Below, one piece after another: positions 17,975-26,957 of a stretch of 64,000 nucleotides of DNA. The DNA comes from Halorubrum xinjiangense (lineage in GTDB: Archaea > Halobacteriota > Halobacteria > Halobacteriales > Haloferacaceae). The notes under the pieces were generated by a model, which was given only the letters and a program-made list of their open reading frames with translations, was not told the origin of the DNA and made no database searches. The DNA is taken from the NCBI RefSeq assembly GCF_900102375.1, contig NZ_FNBO01000001.1, positions 510,800 to 574,799 on the forward strand, in the 5' to 3' direction. How positions within the stretch are numbered: the first letter of the stretch is position 1; every line of letters begins with the position of its first letter. Made by a program: the position numbers and the translations under genes.

Positions 17975-18280
17975 GGCACGCCAGCGTGCCCCGAGTGACC
18001 GCGAAGGGACAGGTCGCCGCGGGCACGCTGGCGTACCCGTGCGGGTTCGAGAGACGCACCTCACGGCCGCAGAGACTTCCTGCGAGAAACCGACGATGCG
18101 GAGCCGGGCCGATGGCACGGCCCGCGCGAGTCGAGGGGGACGACCACGAGCGAGCGGGGAGGCCAGCCCGTCACAACGGTTCCAAAAGAGCGCGCGCGAC
18201 CCCGCACGACGCCTCCGCGGGTCGGTGAACGACGCCACAACGTGGGACTCCTCCCGAGTCAGTGCGGGGAGGACATCAAG
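17975..18280 (+). pseudogene. Decayed 3' end of an IS200/IS605-type tnpB with its right-end hairpin
   Basis: The plus strand reads PCGFE, then after frameshifts RPMARP-like GPMARPARVEGDDHERAGRP and SAGR-stop, paralleling the tnpB end at the right edge of the window ([30 protein letters not shown]-stop). The first zinc knuckle is broken by a stop (ACPE then TGA). The trailing GCGGGGAGGACATCAA (18265-18280) matches the right-end consensus GCGGGGAGGATGTCAA of the intact copy. This explains most of the gap between 17875 and 18379. Confidence 0.78.
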
Positions 18281-18379
18281 GGCGGCCACGGGCGCTGACG
18301 GCCGACGGCGACCCGCCAGCCGTGTTCCCCGGCGGCGACATCTCCGGGGCTGTCGGAGAGCACGAGGCCGTGTGAGCGG

Positions 18380-20104
18380 CTACGCAGACTCGGTGGCTTC
18401 GACCACTATCTCGAACTCTTCTCCCGGATATATTTCTCTCGAAGCTCGGCCATCGGGGACGACCTCCGCGGTCGTGCCTTCGTAGTCGCCGCTCGTGAGT
18501 TCGACCTCGTACGTGCCGGCCGCGACGCTTATATTGTACCAGCCGTCGGTATTGGTTTTGGAACTGCGGATCGGCTCATCTGTTTCAGCGTCGATCAGGC
18601 GCACGTCTTCGCGGGTGACGGCGGAGCCGTTCTCATCGACGAACTGGATTGACGCCGAGACGTTCGGTGCCAGCTCGATGGCGTCGACCTGCGTCTCCGA
18701 GCTGTCCACGGTAATCTGTTGTCCGTCCGACGCGGCGTATTCGTCCGCGTTCGCCGAGAGCGTGTACTCGCCGGACGCCACGTTTTCGAAGGAGTACTCT
18801 CCTCCGTCTGCGGTGGTCGTCTCGTCGGTCTCATTCTCGTCGTTGGTGAGTGTCACGGTTGCGTCTGAGACGCCATCGCCGGTTTCCGAATCGATTACGC
18901 TCCCCTCAACGAGCGATTGAGACGGATCAAGCCGGAGATCGCCCCCGGGACTGTCTTGGGAGAGGTTCATCCGCCGTTCCTCGTACCCATCCACGGAGGC
19001 GACCAGCGTGGCGTTCTCGATGTCTCCCTCAGTGATGGTGAAGTTGTATTCCGGCTGTTCGGTGCTGTTCATCACCGTCCCGGTCCCGTTGCGGAGTTCG
19101 ACGAACTCGACATCGGTCGCGCTGATCTGCTCGTCGGTGGCGTTGTCGACGAGCGTCCCGTTCACGTTCAGCTCCGCGTTTCCGGCCTGGTCGCCGGCAT
19201 CTACCAGTCCGATAGCTCCCAACACCTGCGGGCCGAAGGTAACTGCGGCGAACAGGACAAGCAGGACGATAGCGCCGACAGCGACGTACAGACCGGCTTT
19301 CGGCGGAATGAGATAATCATCGTCCGATCCGCTTGTTGTCGATCCGAGGTTCGAACTGGTCGCGGGTGCTTTGAGCGCGGGAACGCTGCTTTGGACGCGC
19401 TTTCGTATCTCTCCGTTCGAGAGGCCGTGTTCGCGTGAGAGCGTCTCCACCGACTCGCGTATCGACGCGATCTCCTCTTTGATATGCTTATCACGGAGTG
19501 ACCGAGACGTCGACTCCCACCGCGCTTCCGTCTCGCCGAGCGGGGTGATACCGCGATGTCCACCGGGCGTGACGACGAGATCAAACCTCGAGAGGACGTC
19601 CGCGTCCGTCGAATCGGCGACCGCCGCTTGGTCGTACTCGCCGAGGTACTCGTCGAGCAGACCGAGGGCATTCCGTTCATCCGACACCCCCACCGTCACC
19701 GAATTGCGAGAGGCGACGAGTTCGGAGAGAATATCCTGTTCCGTACTGTCGCCGGGGAGGGCCGTGTTCCCGCGTTTCAGTTCGCGGTACACCTGCATCT
19801 CTTCGGAGGACTCGTCGATCGTGTACCCCCACTCGGACTCGATACGCGTCGTGAGATCCGTGACGAGGTCCTGGAGCGGCGCTGAGGAGTTGTCGACGGA
19901 GTAGACGGCGTAGAACTGCTCTGTGCGGGCGTTGCGGGTCTCGCGAGCACGGAAGAACAGGCTGATTTCGTGTCTGTGATCTGAACGGATCGCGAGCCGA
20001 ACCCCACCGTAAAACAGCTCTTTGATCTGCTCGTCTGATCCCGTCGCGGTACCATCGGGGGAGTACGCGTTCCCCTTCGTGTCATAGATGCGTAGCGTTG
20101 ACAT
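18380..20104 (-). CDS. Single-pass membrane protein with extracellular carboxypeptidase-regulatory-like repeats
   Basis: 574 residues, third gene of the tubulin-like operon (6-bp gap). Residues 1-220 are a soluble, mixed domain I do not recognise (starts MSTLRIYDTKGNAY). One hydrophobic helix lies near 272-297 (GLYVAVGAIVLLVLFAAVTF). The remaining C-terminal 270 residues contain two to three Ig-like carboxypeptidase-regulatory repeats: GSVIDSETGDGVSDATVTL, DGGEYSFENVASGEYTL and TDGWYNISVAAGTYEVEL. Several N-X-S/T sites there support an outside location. It could link an internal tubulin/GTPase machine to the S-layer (inference). Confidence 0.82.
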   Translation of the reverse strand: MSTLRIYDTKGNAYSPDGTATGSDEQIKELFYGGVRLAIRSDHRHEISLFFRARETRNARTEQFYAVYSVDNSSAPLQDLVTDLTTRIESEWGYTIDESSEEMQVYRELKRGNTALPGDSTEQDILSELVASRNSVTVGVSDERNALGLLDEYLGEYDQAAVADSTDADVLSRFDLVVTPGGHRGITPLGETEARWESTSRSLRDKHIKEEIASIRESVETLSREHGLSNGEIRKRVQSSVPALKAPATSSNLGSTTSGSDDDYLIPPKAGLYVAVGAIVLLVLFAAVTFGPQVLGAIGLVDAGDQAGNAELNVNGTLVDNATDEQISATDVEFVELRNGTGTVMNSTEQPEYNFTITEGDIENATLVASVDGYEERRMNLSQDSPGGDLRLDPSQSLVEGSVIDSETGDGVSDATVTLTNDENETDETTTADGGEYSFENVASGEYTLSANADEYAASDGQQITVDSSETQVDAIELAPNVSASIQFVDENGSAVTREDVRLIDAETDEPIRSSKTNTDGWYNISVAAGTYEVELTSGDYEGTTAEVVPDGRASREIYPGEEFEIVVEATESA

Positions 20105-20110
20105 TCGTGA

Positions 20111-21553
20111 TCACCCCAGTTTCTCTAACATCTCCTCGAATCCGACCGTCATCACGTTCCCGTTCCGGTCGCGCATCGGCACGCGTTCGCCGTCGTCGTT
20201 CACCGTCGTCTCGTAGTACACCGGATGGATCTCCGAGCCAGACGTGTCCTGAACGAGCGTCCGTACCGCTTGGTTGTTCTCGATCAGGGTGTCGTTCACG
20301 TACTGGCGGAAGTCCTCGAAGTACTGGTGCGGGTCCAGCGCCTGCTCGTCTTCGAACTGCTCCGCGAGAATGTCGGACTTCGTCGCCACCAACAGGACGT
20401 CCTTGTTGTCGGCCGTATCGAGAATGTCGAAGTACGGCTCAATACCGAGCGGTTCGTTGTTGTGATAGCGCTCGACGTCGATCACTAAGATGAGCGTGTT
20501 CGCCGCCCGAACGCGGTCGGAAAGCAACTGGACCGTGGAGTTGTCGATCTCCGAGTCGGGACTCATCAGTGCCCCCGGGAGCTCTTCGAGATACTCCCCG
20601 GCGTAATCGAGGCTCGACAGCTCGATGTTCTTCGGGAAGACCCGGCCGTTAACGAATCGGAACTGGAGATCCTCGACCTCCGTCGCGCCCGTCGAGTCGA
20701 GTTCCCAGCCGGCGCTTTTGGTCGCAGCGTCGAGTCTGCCGACGAGCTCCATCAGATCGCCGCTCGGATTCAGCGGCGTGTCGCTTTTCCTGTCGACTGC
20801 GTCGTCGAGTGCGGCGAGATACTTGCCGACGAGAAACAGCGATTTCCCCGATCCCGGCGGGCCGAGCACGAAGAAGTTCTCCGAGGAGTCGTACGTGACG
20901 AACCGGCGGAGCGTCACGACGAACACCCCGGCCATCAGGATGTTCGTGGTGAGCCCGCCCCACGCGACCGAGACCGTCGGTTCCGGCGCGATGATCTCTA
21001 CCGTGCCACCCGACGGGTCGATGAACTGCGGGAAGTTGACGTGGAATTCGACGAGGCCGACGAGAACGATGGCAGTGATGAGGTAAAACAGAATACTCGC
21101 CGACTGGCGGAACTCGAGTGCGGAGGTGGTTCGAACTTCCATGAGCTGTTTGCCGCCACCGATGACGGTTCCACCCACAAGGCCGGCGCCGAGCCACGCG
21201 ACGTTCGCGGCGAAATCGATGTTCGGGATGAACAGGCCGATCGAGAGCAGTCCGATAAGGGCAGACCCGGTTCCGAGCCAGAGCAGCGCGCCTTGGACCC
21301 GTTTTTTCGGGTCGATTGTCATCAGTAGGAGCAAGCCGAGATAGATCCCGAACACCGCCGCTGAGAACTGTTCGAGTGATATCGACAACAGGGGGTTTAA
21401 CGAGAGTATCAGCGGCCGGAACACGTCGGACGCGACCCACGCTTCGCCGAGGGTCAAGAACAGCGGCCCGGCGACGACGACCATGATGAGGAAATACACC
21501 CCGAGGAAGAACTTCTCACCGTGTTCCTCGAGGAACGTGGCTGGTGAGTCCAT
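20111..21553 (-). CDS. Membrane-anchored P-loop GTPase of the FtsZ-like operon
   Basis: 480 residues. The first 215 residues carry about five hydrophobic segments. The C-terminal half is a TRAFAC-like GTPase with P-loop GPPGSGKS (231-238), a switch-like DYAGE (316-320), LILVIDVERY and a base-recognition motif TKSD (391-394). A distinct GTPase has been described as a conserved partner of an FtsZ-like family (Makarova and Koonin 2010), and this protein fits that role. It sits 5 bp downstream of the tubulin-like gene. Likely cytoplasmic GTPase tethered to the membrane. Confidence 0.85.
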   Translation of the reverse strand: MDSPATFLEEHGEKFFLGVYFLIMVVVAGPLFLTLGEAWVASDVFRPLILSLNPLLSISLEQFSAAVFGIYLGLLLLMTIDPKKRVQGALLWLGTGSALIGLLSIGLFIPNIDFAANVAWLGAGLVGGTVIGGGKQLMEVRTTSALEFRQSASILFYLITAIVLVGLVEFHVNFPQFIDPSGGTVEIIAPEPTVSVAWGGLTTNILMAGVFVVTLRRFVTYDSSENFFVLGPPGSGKSLFLVGKYLAALDDAVDRKSDTPLNPSGDLMELVGRLDAATKSAGWELDSTGATEVEDLQFRFVNGRVFPKNIELSSLDYAGEYLEELPGALMSPDSEIDNSTVQLLSDRVRAANTLILVIDVERYHNNEPLGIEPYFDILDTADNKDVLLVATKSDILAEQFEDEQALDPHQYFEDFRQYVNDTLIENNQAVRTLVQDTSGSEIHPVYYETTVNDDGERVPMRDRNGNVMTVGFEEMLEKLG

Positions 21554-21558
21554 GGCTG

Positions 21559-24500
21559 TTACTCTTCCTCCTCCCCGTCAGCCGGGGCGGTGAAGTCGGT
21601 GCGGCTGATGTGATCGGCGAGGAGATCCGCTTTGATGTCTCCCTCATCCCTGAGGAAGAACTCCACGTCGTCGGGGTGTTCGAGGTTCAACACGGAGTCG
21701 CGTTTCACGTAGTACCCATCATCGAGGCCGTACGCGTGATGGACGAGAATATCGGTCTCGTCCGACTGGTTCCGCGCCTCGTAGCCGTTCCGGTAGCCGT
21801 CGGCCTCGATCTCCGCCCGAAGGTTATCCAGGAAGATGCCGTCGATGAAGATTCCGAGGCCGACGTCCCAACTCCCGCCCGCTTCGACCGGGAACGACGC
21901 GTAGTTCTCGCCGCCCGCACCGAGGTTGTACGCGCCCTGAAACTCGGATTTGAGATCGGCGACGTCGTTGATCTGCTCGATAGCGCGGCTCATGACGCCG
22001 ACGACGACGTTCATCTCGTTGTATCGCGCGCGGTCGCCGCTGATCCGGCGCCGGCGAATCCCGGTGTAGCGGGGGTTGTGCGCGTTCCGGGCGAGTTCTT
22101 CGAGCGAGCCGCGCAGCCGCTGCCGCTCGGTCTCGTCGTCGAAGATCTTGCTTTCGGCGATGTCGGTGTCGTCACTGAGTTGGAGGATATCGTTCGGCTG
22201 GACGGTTTTGACGTAGCTGTACTCCTCGGTTTCGGTCGCCACCGATGAGTCCTTCTCAGTGTTGTACTCTTCGCGAAGCCGCTTGTACGACTCCTGGGCG
22301 TTCAGGAACGAATCTCGCGGGCCGTTTAGTTCCTCAAACAGCGTGACAGTCGCCTCGTAGAGATCTGATTCGTTCTTCGCGGTTTCCAGATCCGATTGGA
22401 GGTCGTCGCGTCGGCGTTCGATGTCTGCCGTCTCGACGATCTCGTCGCGAACGAGCTCTTCGTACTGGCGAGTGAGTTGGTCAAAGCCGATCCCCGACTC
22501 GAGGTCGCGTTCCAGTTCGTCGATCGCCGCTCGGTGTTCCTCGTCGAGCTCGGAGCGCGTCCGCGAAACGATCTCCTGTTGGCGCTCGTCCACCTCTCTT
22601 TCGATGAGGTGTTTGAGTTCGGTGACCGAGAACTGAACCTCGATCGAGAGGTTGCTGCCTGCCCGCGACATCTTGAACACCTCCGCTTCGTCGAGCTGAC
22701 TGCGCTTGCGGCGGTAGTTCTTCTCGGCCTTCTTGCGTTCCTCCTTGCCTGAGGAGTCCCACGGGAGGATGGATTCGAGCGTTCCCTCCTCCTGGTTCAT
22801 CGTGAGGAACGACTTCTTGGCGTCTGCGAGGTCCGCGAGCGACGAGTTGATCCGGCGCTCGATATCGGTCGTATCGACGCCGACGGTCTCGAACTCGTTG
22901 CTGATATCCTCGAGGGCCGTCCGAACGGTGCTGTCGTTGACGGATTCGACCTGGTCCGCCTCTTCGGCGTTCTCGACGGCCCGTGCGAACGACTCGAGTC
23001 CGTTGCGGAGATCCCCTATCAGCTCGTCGACGGCCATCGACTGGCAGTCGTTGTACTCCCGGTACAGGGGCTCGACCGCGTTCTTCCACGTTGCGACCCG
23101 ACGGTCCACCTCGTCCTGCTGTTCTCGCTTTCGGGTGTCGAGCTCGGCTTCGGCCTCTTCGAGTTCCGACTGAAGTCGGTCCCGGCGGTCGACGACCTCG
23201 TCTCGTTTCGCTTCCAGTCGGTTGATGCGGACCCCGGGGTTGATCCCCTCGTCTTCGACGGCGAGCAGGTAGCTGATCGTGCCTTCAACGCGGTTGTTGT
23301 CGATCGACCGGAGTCGGACGAGCAGGTCCTTGCGGTGGGCGATCCGGTTTAGTTCCGTGTCGATGATGTCGGCCAGCTGCTTGTCGATGCTATCGACATA
23401 CTGTTCGTTGTCGCCGATGCGCGCGGTGCCCGCTCGAATGGACCCGGCGATAACGTCGATTCGGTCGAGGATATCGTCGGTTTCGGCCTCGGCCTCCGAC
23501 ATGATCTCGCGGTAGGCGGAGACGGACTCGTACTCGAGTTCGGTGAAAATGTCGAGCTCCGTGAGCGACCAGACGTTGTCGAGCCGCGTCTCGAGATCCG
23601 TCCGGTCGGAGTCGTGGAGTTCGCCCTCCATCTCGTCGGGGCTCCACTCCCGCGAGAGGAACCGGTCGACGCCCGTGTACACGTCCGCTTCCGCCTCTAA
23701 GGCGTCCTGTTTTGCGTTGAGGATCTCTTTGGTGACCGTCTTCGCGTCTTGGATGGCGTCGACGTTGTACCGGAGGACCTGCGGGATACCCATGATGAAT
23801 GGGGCATACGACGGGGTGTCCGCGAACGGATCCTCCATGTCCATCATGTTGTAGTACGACGTGATGAGATAGATCGCCGCCCTGTCGAACTCGACAAGCG
23901 CGTCAGAGCTCTGGATGAGGTTCCCCTTCTTCCCGCCGAACCCGGTGGGATCGATCGGGATGAGGATCCGGTCTTTGAACAGGTCCTCTCCCTGAAGGCT
24001 CATGTACTCCAACTCGGAGAGGACGGCGTGCGCGTTCGCGCTTTCCGCGTCACCCTCCTCGTCGTTGGGGAGCACCCCGAAGAGCGTGATCTCAGCGGTT
24101 CGTTTCGTTCGTTTGAGATGTTTGACTAAGTCGATAAAGATTCCCGATCCGGAGCCGCCGCCGAGGCCAGCAATAACGGCAACCTTACCGCGGTTCGGGA
24201 GGTCGATCGACGTCCGAACGTTGTCGTCTTCGGCGTAGGACTTGTAGTACAGTCCCTTTCCGAGTCCCCGTTTCCTGACGACGCCGGTCGCGAAGTCGAG
24301 GTTCTCGTTGATGAACTCGGGTTTGAGCCACCAGTTATCCTCGTCAATACCGACCCCGGCCGCGATCCGCGGCACCGCCTCTTCCCCGATCAGGTCGTTC
24401 TGATCGTGGAGTTGGATGTTCTGTGTAAGCGGTAGGTAATCGATGTTGATCTCACCGAGCCGGCCCTCCCCTGTCGTCTCCTCACGGAGGCGTTCTCTCG

Positions 24501-24726
24501 TCTCCTGAATGGAGTCCCTAATCTGTTGAATTCGATCGAGGTCTCTGTTCTCTTCTTCTTCGGCCGTGTCGATCACGGTCACCGTCAGGGTTCGCGGATT
24601 CCGTCGCGGCTGGAGCACAGACTCTTGAACCCAGTCTGCCTCCAGAAGTTCGTAGGTGATCGCTTTGCCAGCACCACCCACCGCGAAAATCCGACTTGGT
24701 AGATTCATCTGGACACTCTCACACAT
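21559..24726 (-). CDS. Large FtsZ/tubulin-like protein (Tubulin_2 type) with coiled coil
   Basis: 1055 residues (ATG 24726); ATG 24708 (MNLPSRIFAVGGAGKA) is an alternative start just before the conserved sequence. The N-terminal nucleotide-binding half shows FAVGGAGKAITYELL, and the tubulin signature GGGSGSG at residues 189-195. The middle, about 400-830, is heptad-rich with long E/R/D-rich coiled coils. The C-terminus, about 870-1055, is a separate globular domain. Normal FtsZ is about 380 residues, so this is not a cell-division FtsZ. First gene of a three-gene operon with a GTPase and a membrane protein; a role in membrane remodelling is inferred from the family. Confidence 0.85.
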   Translation of the reverse strand: MCESVQMNLPSRIFAVGGAGKAITYELLEADWVQESVLQPRRNPRTLTVTVIDTAEEEENRDLDRIQQIRDSIQETRERLREETTGEGRLGEINIDYLPLTQNIQLHDQNDLIGEEAVPRIAAGVGIDEDNWWLKPEFINENLDFATGVVRKRGLGKGLYYKSYAEDDNVRTSIDLPNRGKVAVIAGLGGGSGSGIFIDLVKHLKRTKRTAEITLFGVLPNDEEGDAESANAHAVLSELEYMSLQGEDLFKDRILIPIDPTGFGGKKGNLIQSSDALVEFDRAAIYLITSYYNMMDMEDPFADTPSYAPFIMGIPQVLRYNVDAIQDAKTVTKEILNAKQDALEAEADVYTGVDRFLSREWSPDEMEGELHDSDRTDLETRLDNVWSLTELDIFTELEYESVSAYREIMSEAEAETDDILDRIDVIAGSIRAGTARIGDNEQYVDSIDKQLADIIDTELNRIAHRKDLLVRLRSIDNNRVEGTISYLLAVEDEGINPGVRINRLEAKRDEVVDRRDRLQSELEEAEAELDTRKREQQDEVDRRVATWKNAVEPLYREYNDCQSMAVDELIGDLRNGLESFARAVENAEEADQVESVNDSTVRTALEDISNEFETVGVDTTDIERRINSSLADLADAKKSFLTMNQEEGTLESILPWDSSGKEERKKAEKNYRRKRSQLDEAEVFKMSRAGSNLSIEVQFSVTELKHLIEREVDERQQEIVSRTRSELDEEHRAAIDELERDLESGIGFDQLTRQYEELVRDEIVETADIERRRDDLQSDLETAKNESDLYEATVTLFEELNGPRDSFLNAQESYKRLREEYNTEKDSSVATETEEYSYVKTVQPNDILQLSDDTDIAESKIFDDETERQRLRGSLEELARNAHNPRYTGIRRRRISGDRARYNEMNVVVGVMSRAIEQINDVADLKSEFQGAYNLGAGGENYASFPVEAGGSWDVGLGIFIDGIFLDNLRAEIEADGYRNGYEARNQSDETDILVHHAYGLDDGYYVKRDSVLNLEHPDDVEFFLRDEGDIKADLLADHISRTDFTAPADGEEEE

Positions 24727-25045
24727 GAAATATCTTTCAATAAACTATTCGGTCTTGTCCATACTATCTGATAATTTGGGTAGGCTGATCCTTCTGTGTG
24801 GTTTGGTTTATATTTCAACTACTGTATTGTGAGTTCAATAGGCTTGATATGGGAGTGGTTGATCTGACGGGTATTCAGTATCGGGTTACAGTCATCGATG
24901 GGGCGGCCGGAGGGGTGCGGGCGCGGTCGAAGCAGGGATGAACGCAGCGGGGTGGCCACCGAGGAGTACTATCAACCTACCGAGGACAAATGGTGTGAGC
25001 CAACAGAACCACGCGAGTTTTGTGTCGGCCCACTGAACGGCGCGT
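24727..25045. other. Divergent intergenic region, 319 bp
   Basis: Between the tubulin-like operon and the epimerase gene. The left 150 bp are AT-rich and hold the operon promoter; the right part is G+C-rich with no supported coding frame. No repeat or RNA gene recognised. Confidence 0.5.
24737..24750 (-). promoter_or_regulatory. Candidate promoter of the tubulin-like operon
   Basis: On the minus strand TAGTTTATTGAAAG lies 11-24 bp before the first ATG at 24726 and about 30-40 bp before the alternative ATG at 24708, compatible with a short leader before the second ATG. The upstream 80 bp are AT-rich compared with the operon. Confidence 0.35.
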
Positions 25046-26032
25046 ATGCGAATCCTCGTGACAGGTGGGGCCGGGTTCATCGGCGGGCACCTCGCCGAGT
25101 CGTTCCTCGAAGACGGCCACGACGTGACGGTCCTCGACAATCTCGAACCATTCTACGCCGAGGGGATCAAACGCCACACGCTCGACGTCCACCGCGAGGT
25201 GGCCGCGGAGCGAGACGTGGCGTACCAGTTCGTCGAAGCCGACGTTCGGGATCCGGACATTGTCCAAGAACTCGTCGGTGCTGCGGACGTCGTCGTCCAC
25301 CAAGCCGCACAAGCGGGCGTGCGCGAGAGCGTGGACAATCCCCGGAAGGTGACCGACATCAACGTCGACGGGACGGTGAACCTCTTGGAGGCGGCGAAGG
25401 AGGCGGACGTGGAGCGCGTAATCTTAGCGAGCTCGTCGTCGGTGTACGGGAAACCGAAGTCGCTCCCCTACGAGGAGGACCACCCCACCGAGCCAGTGAG
25501 CCCCTACGGCGTGACGAAGCTCACCCAAGAGCATATGGCGCGTGTCTATACGGAGCTTCACGGGCTGCCGACAGTCTGTCTGCGCTACTTCACGGTGTAC
25601 GGCCCGCGAATGCGGCCGAACATGGCAATCTCGAATTTCGTTTCGCGGTGTGTGAACGGCGAGCCGCCGGTGATCTACGGGGACGGCCAGCAGACGCGAG
25701 ATTTCACCTACGTGGCCGACATCGTGGACGCGAACCGGACGCTGCTGGAGTCGGGCGCGGCCGACGGCGACGTGTTGAACATCGGGAGCTCGGACAACAT
25801 CTCGATTCAGGAGTTAGCCGAGACGGTGCGGGATCAGTTAGCGCCCGAACTGGAGATCGAGTACGAGTCTGCGCGCGAGGCCGACGCCGAGCACACGCAC
25901 GCGTCCGTCGAGAAGGCCGGCGAGGTGATCGGCTACGAACCCTCGCGGACGATCGCGGAAGGCGTTGGGGAGTTCATCGAGTGGTATCAGGCGAACCGCG
26001 AGTGGTACGAGCCGTTGGTGCGGGAGTCGTAG
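25046..26032 (+). CDS. NAD-dependent nucleotide-sugar epimerase (GalE/UDP-glucuronate epimerase-like)
   Basis: 328 residues, an extended short-chain dehydrogenase. NAD-binding GGAGFIGGHLAE lies at the N-terminus; the catalytic site is SSSSVYG with SPYGVTKL (YxxxK); sugar-site sequence RYFTVYGPRMRPNMAIS follows. It probably interconverts UDP-sugars at C4, supplying glycan precursors; the exact sugar is uncertain. It is monocistronic, sits next to the S-layer/AglB region and starts the long sugar island. Confidence 0.9.
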   Translation: MRILVTGGAGFIGGHLAESFLEDGHDVTVLDNLEPFYAEGIKRHTLDVHREVAAERDVAYQFVEADVRDPDIVQELVGAADVVVHQAAQAGVRESVDNPRKVTDINVDGTVNLLEAAKEADVERVILASSSSVYGKPKSLPYEEDHPTEPVSPYGVTKLTQEHMARVYTELHGLPTVCLRYFTVYGPRMRPNMAISNFVSRCVNGEPPVIYGDGQQTRDFTYVADIVDANRTLLESGAADGDVLNIGSSDNISIQELAETVRDQLAPELEIEYESAREADAEHTHASVEKAGEVIGYEPSRTIAEGVGEFIEWYQANREWYEPLVRES

Positions 26033-26116
26033 GTGACCGCCGTAATCGGGCTACAAGACAGCTATGTGGATGCTGGGGCCGGCAATAGTTTAGTGGAAAG
26101 GTTAACTGTGTTGTAG

Positions 26117-26407
26117 TTGCAACTCAAATGTATCTCAACAGCGGTCAAGATGGATGAGGACGCAAAATCCCAACTCGAAGAACTCCAGGCAGAGATCCGG
26201 CTCAAAACGGGGAAGAAGGTCACCCAGCAAGAAATCCTCTCAACACTGATTCAATCGGTGGTTGACTCCCGCGCGGAGTTCGTCGATTCGTTCCGAGATG
26301 GAACAACAGCCCTGAACGAAACGGAACTCGAGGAATTCAACCGAGGGACGATCGCCTCCGGTGTCGAAACGACCGAAGACGACATCGACGATATCCTATA
26401 CGGATGA
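26117..26407 (+). CDS. VapB-like antitoxin
   Basis: Read from TTG 26117 (96 residues) because the family normally has STAVKMDEDAKSQLEELQ near its N-terminus; ATG 26150 would start at MDEDAK and cut the first strand. The N-terminal 45 residues resemble a ribbon-helix-helix DNA-binding domain (STAVKMDEDAK, KVTQQEILSTL). The C-terminal acidic half would wrap the toxin. The stop overlaps the PIN gene by 4 bp (ATGA). Likely represses its own promoter. Confidence 0.75.
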   Translation: MQLKCISTAVKMDEDAKSQLEELQAEIRLKTGKKVTQQEILSTLIQSVVDSRAEFVDSFRDGTTALNETELEEFNRGTIASGVETTEDDIDDILYG

Positions 26408-26841
26408 GCGTCTTCGTCGACACCGGCGTCTTCTACGCACATCACGACACCGACGCCAGCCGACACACGGTCGGTACTGAGGCCCTGAATACCGTCCTTT
26501 CGTCCGCGGAATACGGCCACGTGATGACGAGCGACCACGTCTATGATGAAACGGTCACGCTGACGCAGATGCGGACAGGGGATGTCGACGCCGGTCTTGA
26601 AGTTGGACGGCGTATTCGCGGCACGGGATACCCCTCGGCCATCGAACTACTCCATTCGTCTCCGACGCTCTTCGACCGTGCTGTGTCTGTCTATCAGACG
26701 TACGACCACGAGCTCAGTTTCACCGACGCGATGACTGTCGCGATGGTCAAATACCACGAGATAGACGGGGTGTTGAGTTTCGACGACGACTTCGATGGGG
26801 TCGTTCCCCGGCTCGTTCCGGATACACTAACGTTTCAGTGA
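26404..26841 (+). CDS. PIN-domain toxin (VapC-like)
   Basis: 145 residues. The PIN fold is recognised from VFVDTGVFYA (Asp6), DHVYDETVTL (middle acidic residue), LSFTDAMTVAMVK and LSFDDDFDGV (C-terminal acidic residues), which together make the Mg-binding site of an RNase. It overlaps its antitoxin gene by 4 bp, a translational coupling typical of VapBC. Confidence 0.86.
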   Translation: MSVFVDTGVFYAHHDTDASRHTVGTEALNTVLSSAEYGHVMTSDHVYDETVTLTQMRTGDVDAGLEVGRRIRGTGYPSAIELLHSSPTLFDRAVSVYQTYDHELSFTDAMTVAMVKYHEIDGVLSFDDDFDGVVPRLVPDTLTFQ

Positions 26842-26957
26842 CGCCGCTGCGACAGTCACAGTCACGCGAGACGTATTGAAGCCGGATTGCGAATTGCTCG
26901 ACGTCTCGGTAGATCGGAACCAACGGCTTGAGGGGGCTGGTGTGTGCCACGTCCCGT

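Noticed and set aside
17519..18289. 256-codon minus-strand frame
   Set aside because: It crosses the sugar transferase end, its remnant and the TnpB relic on the opposite strand; the product is a Pro/Arg/Ser-rich mixture without domain.
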